A DNA stretch of 10,563 nucleotides from Thermoplasmatota archaeon (GTDB lineage Archaea; Thermoplasmatota; Thermoplasmata; UBA10834): positions 1-10,563 of the forward strand of contig JAJISI010000038.1 in NCBI GenBank assembly GCA_022848805.1, given 5' to 3'. The notes beneath the pieces were generated by a model. It had not been told where the DNA came from. It ran no database searches and worked only from the letters and a program-made list of their open reading frames with translations. The position numbers and the translations under genes are program-made. Of this stretch, positions 5,353 to 10,563 are shown in pieces (position 1 is the stretch's first letter; the number at the start of each line of letters is the position of its first letter).

Positions 5353-5547
5353 ATGAGACTCAATGAGATGAGAGCTAGTTGTAGGATGTGCGGGAAGGAG
5401 CTGAAAGCGGACGACAAGGACGATATGTTCGTCTCCTTCTACTGCATGAAATGCGGGGTATACACCACGAAGCCGGTCGATGAGTTCAAGGACGAGAAGC
5501 CCGCAGAGCCAGCAGCCGAGGTCGAGCCCGCCGAAAAGGATGCTTGA
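5353..5547 (+). CDS. Small zinc-ribbon protein with acidic tail (64 aa)
   Basis: The 64-residue product has one zinc ribbon, CRMC at 10-13 and CMKC at 31-34, with a 17-residue loop containing DDKDDMFVSFY. A low-complexity tail rich in Glu, Pro and Ala follows (about 44-64). I know no specific function; such proteins may act as adaptors on nucleic acids or larger complexes. I chose the ATG at 5353 because GAGGTGA lies just before it, and the GTG at 5344 is part of that ribosome binding site. It lies between the NAC gene and tRNA-Asp on the same strand, with 69 bp to the NAC stop. Confidence 0.75.
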   Translation: MRLNEMRASCRMCGKELKADDKDDMFVSFYCMKCGVYTTKPVDEFKDEKPAEPAAEVEPAEKDA

Positions 5548-5572
5548 GAGGACGGGGAGCGCACCCGCCAAC

Positions 5573-5581
5573 GCTTATATA
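5573..5581 (+). promoter_or_regulatory. TATA box of tRNA-Asp
   Basis: GCTTATATA is a near-consensus archaeal TATA box. Initiation near 5604 would give a 5' leader of about 45-50 nt to be removed by RNase P. It begins about 25 bp after the zinc-ribbon stop codon. Confidence 0.7.
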
Positions 5582-5651
5582 CGGAGTGAGCTTTTGCCTC
5601 AGACGCAGTAGCCGAAGGCCGCCCGTCCAATAGTACTGGATGGACCATCAA

Positions 5652-5727
5652 GCCCCGGTAGTGTAGCGGCCTATCATCCGAGCCTGTCGAGCTCGGGACT
5701 CGGGTCCGAATCCCGACCGGGGCGCCA
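5652..5727 (+). tRNA. tRNA-Asp (GTC) with unusual C55
   Basis: The acceptor stem is GCCCCGG:CCGGGGC with discriminator G73 at 5724, and CCA is encoded at 5725-5727. The anticodon stem CGAGC:GCTCG closes a CTGTCGA loop with anticodon GTC. The T-stem TCGGG:CCCGA pairs perfectly. The T-loop reads TCCGAAT, so position 55 (5706) is C instead of the nearly universal U that becomes pseudouridine. The other stems are intact and a strong TATA box lies upstream, so the gene looks functional. Unlike the tRNA-Met here, it encodes CCA. Confidence 0.93.
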
Positions 5728-5763
5728 TCTCCTTCTCGATCCCGACCTCGTACGGTCCCTTGG

Positions 5764-6738
5764 TCAGAGCGGAAGCCAAGTGCCGATGTCCTTCCTCTTG
5801 GCGCTCTCGAACACCCTGATAGCAGTGGCCATATCCTCGATCGCAACGCCGAGGTTCATCGACATCGTCCTCTCATCCGGGCTCTCCCTACCAGGCATCT
5901 TGCCCATGACGATCTGGGAGAGGTCCGAGTGAATGTCGGGTATTCCCGAGAAGTACCCGATCGTCTGATAGTACCTCAGCTGGTCGATATCATCTGTGCA
6001 AAACTTGTCCACGGCCCGCATAGCCTCGGGCTTCCAGTATGAATCGAAATCGAGAGGGCACGCGAACCCGCCATCCTTCAACCAGCCAGCATCGATCACC
6101 GGCTTGGGATGCTTGAGTATGGGGCCCGCCGTGACCACTATGTCCGCGGCCTCCACGGCCATCCTGGGCTCGTCCACGACCACCACGTCCAACCCGTACG
6201 CGACCTTCATGTCGCTCGCGTATCTCGCGGCGACCGCGCGATCGATGTCGAACGCCTTCACATGCTCCAGTTCCTTCGAGACGGTAGCGACCGCCTCCAG
6301 GTTTGTCCTTCCCTGGACGCCGCATCCCAGTATGCCGAACACCTTCGCCCCAGGAATCGCCAGATATTTCGCCGCGACCGCCGTGGCCGCAGCGGTACGC
6401 TTGGCGGTGACCCAGGAAGCGTCCATAACGCAGGTCGGCATCCCGGTATCCGGGTCGTTCAAGATGATCAAACCCGAGATGTAAGGGAGTCCCCGCTTCC
6501 GGTTCTCCGGGTAGCCGCTGACCCACTTCAAACCGGCTGCGTGCATGCCTTCGATATAGGCAGGCATTGCGTGGATGAACGCGTCAGGCATCGTGTGTAT
6601 CCCTGGCTTGGGAGGCATCTCGGTCCTTCCAGCGCCCTTCTCGCGGAACGCTTCCTCCACGGCGTCGATCACCTCCGACACTGGCAGGCCGACCCTTTCG
6701 ACATCGGCATACGACAGATACAGTACCTCGCCTGGCAT
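5764..6738 (-). CDS. Ornithine cyclodeaminase / mu-crystallin family enzyme
   Basis: The family is NAD(P)-dependent and includes ornithine cyclodeaminase (ornithine to proline plus ammonia), archaeal alanine dehydrogenase, ketimine reductases and related synthases. The 324-residue product shows KWVSGYPENRKRGLPYISGLIIL at 71-93 (Lys71), the ASWVTAKRTAAATAVA stretch at 107-122 (Arg114), the Rossmann motif GILGCGVQGRTNLEAV at 135-150, and CPLDFDSYW at 227-235, with Asp230 near the position of the catalytic aspartate of ornithine cyclodeaminase. Length is normal. Sequence alone does not separate ornithine from alanine or imine substrates. I chose the ATG at 6738 because family similarity starts there. 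There is no ribosome binding site, and a TATA-like box at 6769-6778 implies a very short leader. It is a single gene, divergent from the histidine kinase. Confidence 0.88.
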   Translation of the reverse strand: MPGEVLYLSYADVERVGLPVSEVIDAVEEAFREKGAGRTEMPPKPGIHTMPDAFIHAMPAYIEGMHAAGLKWVSGYPENRKRGLPYISGLIILNDPDTGMPTCVMDASWVTAKRTAAATAVAAKYLAIPGAKVFGILGCGVQGRTNLEAVATVSKELEHVKAFDIDRAVAARYASDMKVAYGLDVVVVDEPRMAVEAADIVVTAGPILKHPKPVIDAGWLKDGGFACPLDFDSYWKPEAMRAVDKFCTDDIDQLRYYQTIGYFSGIPDIHSDLSQIVMGKMPGRESPDERTMSMNLGVAIEDMATAIRVFESAKRKDIGTWLPL

Positions 6739-6768
6739 TTGGAACAGCGTCACTCCATCGGTCTCAGC

Positions 6769-6778
6769 GTAAAAAAGG
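6769..6778 (-). promoter_or_regulatory. Putative TATA box of the ornithine cyclodeaminase family gene
   Basis: The minus strand reads CCTTTTTTAC after GCAA. It is centred about 35 bp before the ATG at 6738, so a start near 6747 would leave a leader of about 9 nt. A TATA-like box is plausible, though the T-run is not a consensus match. Confidence 0.5.
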
Positions 6779-6904
6779 TTGCGTTGCCGAGGACTAATCA
6801 CAGCCCTGGTTGGAGCCTCTGGACGTGCTCCGCACCCGACATATCCTTCATCGGTCAACCTCACCGCATGGGATATGGGGCTCCGGGGGCGGAGGGGGGC
6901 GTGC

Positions 6905-6927
6905 GTTGTGCGTGTTTTGCGCACAAC
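6905..6927. repeat. Perfect 8-bp inverted repeat, candidate operator
   Basis: The arms GTTGTGCG (6905-6912) and CGCACAAC (6920-6927) are exact reverse complements separated by the 7-bp spacer TGTTTTG. The dyad lies in the 254-bp region between two divergent genes. It has no T-tract on either side, so it does not look like a terminator. A dimeric regulator site is the simplest reading; an RNA hairpin in a long kinase leader is the alternative. Confidence 0.5.
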
Positions 6928-6992
6928 TCATTAGGTCAGTACGACGGCGGGGGAGATATTCCGCGCGTCGGGGCGTCGAGGCTGCTAACGGT

Positions 6993-8864
6993 GTGAATTC
7001 AAAAGTCAAAAATACGTCACATATCATCAACTCTATCGTGCAAGACGATCCCCTCGAGAAGGCACTCTCCGTCACAACGGAGATGATGACCACCAGAGAC
7101 ATCGACCGTCTCTTCGCACAGATCGTGGACACCATCACATCGAGTTTCGGGTTCGAGGGATGCGACGCCTTTCTGCTGGACAAGAAGACCGACGAGTTCC
7201 GCCTCGTGGATACTAGAGGATACGAGGCAGAGAAGTCGGGCGAGGTCCTCGGAATCCGGACGCCGAGGGGCAACGTCGTGAGGGACGTCGGGAACTCCGA
7301 GCGACTAGGAAGGTTCACCTATCTCCACAAGAGCGGGCCGGACGAGGACCTCAGCAGTTACTACGGATTGATGCACCCGGAGAGGGCGTCACTCCCGAGA
7401 GAAAACGAGGATGACTGGCACGAGCTGGACGTTCTTTACGTCACCTTCGAGGACCAGGACGGCAACCTGATTGGATTTCTGGAGCCAGACAGCCCCACCA
7501 ACGGCAAACTCCCTTCGAAGAGCCTCGTACTCAACCTGGAGGTGTTCGCCAGCCTCGCGTCGATAGCCGTCGCGAACGCCGAGCTTGTGGATGAGCTGAA
7601 CCAGACCATCAGGAACTACCGAGTTCTGGTCGACGCCACGGCCGCGTTACAGCGGCCCGTGGATCTCAATGAGACCCTGCGGATGCTAACGGAAAGCTTG
7701 AACGAGCTCGTCTCTTTCGACGAGATCGCGGTGTACCTCGTGGATTGGGAACGACGCATCCTGATACCGGCCTTCGCCACTGGCCCCTACCGTGAGGAGA
7801 TCATGTCGGACATCGGCCCCATCTCCGGTCTGGCAGGCGAGGTGGCCAGGACTGGAAAGGGAGAGATCGTCGAGGATTCCTGGAAGGATCAGAGGGTGGA
7901 AGACATTCCGGGCATCGAGAAAGTCCCGAACGAGATAGGGCAGGCCATGATGTGCATCCCCCTGATGGGTAAGGATGGGGAGGTCGCAGGGGTGATCGAC
8001 ATTTACAGGGAGATAACAGATCAGTTCACCCAACAGGAGTACGATATCGCCGAACCATTTGCCACGCACACGGCAGTCGCGATGGAGAACTTCAAGCTGA
8101 GAGACGAACTCAAGGACAATTTCGAGTCCGTCAGAAAGGCCTACGAGGAGATGAAGAACCTCGACAAGGCGAAGGATAACCTCGTGAACACCATATCACA
8201 CGAGTTGCGGACGCCGCTCACAACCATCCTAGGATATCTCGAGATGGCCTCGGAGGGGCTGTACGGCGAGGTCCCGCCCAAGTTGATGGAGAAGTTCTCC
8301 GCCATGTTGAGCTCGATAAACAGGATAAACTCGTTGGTCGGCAAGATGCTCGAGATGTCGCGGCTGCAGAGCAAGACCATCAACCTGGACATGAACCAGG
8401 TGAACCTGGCGATGGTCACGAGGGAGGTGCTCGACGAGCGCAAGAGCGAGATACACGCCAGGAAACATCACGTGCAGGTGCTCTTCGGGAACGAGCTGCC
8501 CGTGGTGATGGCCGACCGGTTGAGGATGCACGACGTGCTCGAGACGCTCATAGACAATGCCATCAGGTACACGCGCGAGGGTGGGGACGTCACAGTCGGC
8601 GCAGACATACTCGCTGGCAAGGTGCACATATGGGTCCGCGACACGGGCATCGGAATCTCCGACGAGGAAAAGGGGAAGATATTCGACAAGTTCTTCCTTG
8701 CCGACGCAGGCCTTACCAGGGAGGACGGGCGCGTCGGCATCGGCCTGTTCGTCAGCAGGGAGATCGTCAGGAAGCACAGCGGGGAGATGTGGTTGGAGAC
8801 GAAGAAAGGCGTGGGATCCACGTTCCATTTCACTGTCCCCGTAGGCAAGGCCAAGCGGCTTTGA
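6993..8864 (+). CDS. Cytoplasmic sensor histidine kinase with two GAF domains
   Basis: The 623-residue product has no membrane segment. An N-terminal helix is followed by a GAF domain (about 30-195), a second GAF domain (about 205-365), a helical linker (about 366-395), a HisKA dimerisation domain with H-box SHELRTPLTTILGYL (His403), and a HATPase_c domain. The ATPase part shows N-box HDVLETLIDNAIRYT (Asn522), G1 box VRDTGIGI (548-555), F-box IFDKFF (563-568) and G2 box VGIGLFVS (581-588). All catalytic boxes are intact, so it should autophosphorylate in response to a small cytoplasmic ligand or redox signal; the ligand is unknown. The start is uncertain: I chose the GTG at 6993, where family-like helical sequence begins, with a weak GAGG 11 nt upstream. 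The frame stays open to about 6810 but encodes low-complexity Gly/Arg-rich sequence there. No response regulator is in the window. Confidence 0.92.
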   Translation: MNSKVKNTSHIINSIVQDDPLEKALSVTTEMMTTRDIDRLFAQIVDTITSSFGFEGCDAFLLDKKTDEFRLVDTRGYEAEKSGEVLGIRTPRGNVVRDVGNSERLGRFTYLHKSGPDEDLSSYYGLMHPERASLPRENEDDWHELDVLYVTFEDQDGNLIGFLEPDSPTNGKLPSKSLVLNLEVFASLASIAVANAELVDELNQTIRNYRVLVDATAALQRPVDLNETLRMLTESLNELVSFDEIAVYLVDWERRILIPAFATGPYREEIMSDIGPISGLAGEVARTGKGEIVEDSWKDQRVEDIPGIEKVPNEIGQAMMCIPLMGKDGEVAGVIDIYREITDQFTQQEYDIAEPFATHTAVAMENFKLRDELKDNFESVRKAYEEMKNLDKAKDNLVNTISHELRTPLTTILGYLEMASEGLYGEVPPKLMEKFSAMLSSINRINSLVGKMLEMSRLQSKTINLDMNQVNLAMVTREVLDERKSEIHARKHHVQVLFGNELPVVMADRLRMHDVLETLIDNAIRYTREGGDVTVGADILAGKVHIWVRDTGIGISDEEKGKIFDKFFLADAGLTREDGRVGIGLFVSREIVRKHSGEMWLETKKGVGSTFHFTVPVGKAKRL

Positions 8865-8914
8865 GACGTGCCGTAATCAGTTCAACCCGTGTGACCGTGT
8901 GCTGAACAAACGCA

Positions 8915-8923
8915 CATTTATAG
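8915..8923 (+). promoter_or_regulatory. Orphan TATA-like box between convergent genes
   Basis: CATTTATAG, preceded by CGCA, resembles the boxes that precede real genes here, yet it lies in the 121-bp gap between two convergent genes. Rightward initiation near 8945 would run antisense into the nfnB 3' end. The reverse strand reads CTATAAATG and could also act as a box, toward the kinase 3' end. I see no convincing gene for either; the gap otherwise holds only an imperfect GTTCA/TGAAC dyad (8880-8884 and 8903-8907). Confidence 0.3.
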
Positions 8924-8985
8924 AACATATGTCGGAATAAGCGTGAAATGGTTTGGCGGGAAGGGGTTTCCGAACATCCCGACGA

Positions 8986-10446
8986 CTAGCACGCACCCTT
9001 CTCGAACGCCTCGGGCGCGGGCCATGACGGGGCGTCCACGAGGTATTTGTGCATGGTCTTCGCCGCTCGCTTGCCGTCGCCCATCGCGAGGATGACGGTC
9101 GCCGCGCCCGTCGATATGTCGCCGCCGGCGAACACGCCCTTCTTGGAAGTCCTACCCTCGGCGTCGACAACTATGGTGCCCCACTTGGTGGTCTTGAGGT
9201 CCGGGGTGGTCATCGGCACGAGCGGGTTGGGGCTCTGGCCGATGGCGACGAGTACCGTCTGGCAATCGACTATGAAGTTCGACCCCTCGATCTTGATGGG
9301 TCTTCGCCGTCCGGAGTCGTCGGGCTCTCCGAGCTTCATCCTGATCGCCTCGATCTGCTTGACGTTCCCGCAATCGTCCCCGATGTACTTCAGAGGCGCT
9401 GCGAGCATCTCGAACTTGACGCCCTCCTCGTGCGCGTGATGGATCTCCTCGCGCCTCGCAGGCAGCTCGGCATCGGACCGTCTGTACAGAATGACCGACT
9501 CCTCGGCGCCTAGCCTGAGGGCCGTCCTCGCGCAGTCCATAGCCACATTGCCTCCGCCCAGGGTGACGACGGTCTTGCCCACGCGTATGGGCGTGTCGTA
9601 GTCGGGGAATCTGAACGCCTTCATCAGGTTGACCCTTGTGAGGAACTCGTTGGCGGACAAGATGCCGTTCAGGTTCTCGCCTTCCAGGTTGGTCCACTTG
9701 GGCAGGCCTGCCCCGGTCCCGACGAACACCGTGTCGTACTCCTCCAGGAGGTCGTCGACCGTGTCGAGCTTTCCCACGACGAAGTCGTTCTTGATCTCGA
9801 CGCCCGACTTCTTGATGAAGTCGACCTCTGCCTTCACGATCTCCTTCGGCAGCCTGAACTCGGGTATGCCGTACACCAGCACGCCACCGGAGTACTGGAG
9901 CGCCTCGAACACCGTGACCTTGTGGCCCAGCTTCGCTAGGTCCCCAGCGACCGTTAGCCCAGCGGGCCCTCCGCCTACCACTGCGACCTTCTTGCCGGTC
10001 GATGGGGGCAGCTCTATCTTGCTGTGCTTCTGCTCGTTCCTCTCCCAGTCCGCAAGGAACCGCTCGAGCCTTCCGATGCCGACGGGCTCGTTCTTCTTGC
10101 CGATGATACACAAGCCCTCACACTGGCTCTCGTACGGGCAGACCCTGCCGCACACGGCTGGTAGGTTCTGCTTCTCTCGTATGATACTGATGGCCCCTTC
10201 GAGGTTGCCTTCCTGGAGCTGCTTGATGAACGCGGGTATGTCGATCTCCACCGGGCACCCGTCCATGCACGTCTTCCTGTTGGGGCCCGGCTTGCACTGC
10301 AGGCACCGCTTCGCCTCGAGTATGGCGGTCTCCTTGTCCTGACCGATAGGGACCTCGTTGAAGTTCCTGACCCTCTCCTTGGGATCCTGCTCCGGCATAG
10401 GATACTTCTTCGGGACTATCCTCGACTTCTTCTTCTCCTCGGCCAT
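8986..10446 (-). CDS. nfnB: NfnB/SudA-type NAD(P)-dependent oxidoreductase, GltD-like
   Basis: This is the large subunit of NfnAB-type ferredoxin:NAD(P) oxidoreductase, also annotated as sulfide dehydrogenase subunit SudA or GltA/GltD homologue. The 486-residue product begins with an iron-sulfur region: Cys48, Cys51, Cys60, Cys64 (CLQCKPGPNRKTCMDGC) and Cys99, Cys103, Cys109, Cys113 (CGRVCPYESQCEGLC), enough for two 4Fe-4S clusters. Next come a Rossmann motif KVAVVGGGPAGL (153-164) for FAD, GGVLVYGIPEFRLPK (187-201), a second nucleotide motif GGGNVAMD (297-304) for NADPH, and the FAD-contacting GVFAGGD (437-443). The ATG directly abuts the stop codon of the upstream alpha subunit gene (TAG then ATG), so translation is probably coupled. 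That NfnA-like neighbour favours NfnAB over a true glutamate synthase small subunit. The complex should be cytoplasmic and may bifurcate electrons. Confidence 0.92.
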   Translation of the reverse strand: MAEEKKKSRIVPKKYPMPEQDPKERVRNFNEVPIGQDKETAILEAKRCLQCKPGPNRKTCMDGCPVEIDIPAFIKQLQEGNLEGAISIIREKQNLPAVCGRVCPYESQCEGLCIIGKKNEPVGIGRLERFLADWERNEQKHSKIELPPSTGKKVAVVGGGPAGLTVAGDLAKLGHKVTVFEALQYSGGVLVYGIPEFRLPKEIVKAEVDFIKKSGVEIKNDFVVGKLDTVDDLLEEYDTVFVGTGAGLPKWTNLEGENLNGILSANEFLTRVNLMKAFRFPDYDTPIRVGKTVVTLGGGNVAMDCARTALRLGAEESVILYRRSDAELPARREEIHHAHEEGVKFEMLAAPLKYIGDDCGNVKQIEAIRMKLGEPDDSGRRRPIKIEGSNFIVDCQTVLVAIGQSPNPLVPMTTPDLKTTKWGTIVVDAEGRTSKKGVFAGGDISTGAATVILAMGDGKRAAKTMHKYLVDAPSWPAPEAFEKGAC

Positions 10447-10563
10447 CTACTTAGCCCCCTGGAATATCCTGAGGGCCGTCTCCTCCTCCGCGAGGTATCT
10501 CTTGTTCCTCGCGGTGAGGTTCTCGAAGTCCACCTTGTGCCCGTCGAACTCAGGGCCGTCCAC
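10447..10563 (-). CDS. nfnA: NfnA/SudB-type subunit, C-terminal fragment (window edge)
   Basis: The last 38 codons of a gene that continues beyond the right edge. The visible peptide includes VDGPEFDGHKVDFENLTARNKRY and ends AEEETALRIFQGAK. The GPEFDGHKVDF signature is characteristic of the C-terminus of ferredoxin-NADP reductase alpha subunits (NfnA, SudB), which carry FAD and a 2Fe-2S cluster and bind NAD(H). The stop codon TAG is followed at once by the ATG of nfnB. Only the end is visible, so intactness of the rest cannot be judged. Confidence 0.85.
   Translation of the reverse strand: MDGPEFDGHKVDFENLTARNKRYLAEEETALRIFQGAK

Noticed and set aside
6810..6992. 61-codon upstream extension of the histidine kinase
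   Set aside because: It encodes Gly/Arg-rich low-complexity sequence over the intergenic dyad. Family-like sequence starts near the GTG at 6993. A start further upstream cannot be fully excluded.
6109..6996. 295-codon plus-strand ORF opposite the ornithine cyclodeaminase family gene
   Set aside because: His/Arg-rich shadow frame; the minus strand carries intact family motifs.
8943..9098. Possible small plus-strand ORF (MKWFGGKGFPNIP...) after the orphan TATA-like box
   Set aside because: It runs antisense into nfnB, becomes Arg/Pro-rich and shows no recognisable motif. Not enough support to call a gene.

Overview
The window is a compact, moderately GC-rich piece of an archaeal chromosome. 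Archaeal markers seen directly are MptA (archaeal GTP cyclohydrolase), an alpha-NAC homologue with NAC and UBA parts, an archaeal-type RNase HII, a TA0175-type HAD phosphatase, a candidate initiator tRNA with an A1:U72 pair, and TATA boxes about 26-30 bp upstream of short or absent leaders. Placement in Euryarchaeota, perhaps Thermoplasmatota, is an inference from gene content and style only. At least five genes appear to use TTG or GTG starts.

Layout. Positions 1-1526 are read leftwards: rnhB, an SCP2-domain gene 2 bp after it, tRNA-Met(CAT), a small Cys-rich protein, and a possible promoter leaving the window. From about 1600 the + strand carries a multi-pass membrane protein with a C-terminal zinc ribbon, then mptA, an overlapping HAD phosphatase, and a 51-aa eight-cysteine zinc protein. 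A TPR gene converges on the last of these from the - strand. Divergent from the TPR gene is the + strand set of NAC, a 64-aa zinc-ribbon protein and tRNA-Asp(GTC). A minus-strand ornithine cyclodeaminase/mu-crystallin family gene and a plus-strand cytoplasmic tandem-GAF histidine kinase diverge from a 254-bp region that holds a perfect 8-bp dyad. The right end is a minus-strand NfnAB-type operon: the last 38 codons of the alpha subunit gene, whose stop codon abuts the ATG of a complete beta subunit (GltD-like) gene.

Working together. mptA and the phosphatase overlap by 17 bp. A HAD phosphatase would fit the dephosphorylation step that follows MptA and MptB in dihydroneopterin synthesis. NfnAB would balance NADH, NADPH and ferredoxin pools. 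The remaining genes are mostly single-gene transcription units, many with recognisable TATA boxes.

I see no CRISPR array, transposase, integrase or phage gene, and no clear new multi-gene system. The best leads are the mptA-phosphatase coupling, the tRNA-Asp with C instead of U at position 55, the small zinc proteins, and the regulatory palindromes.
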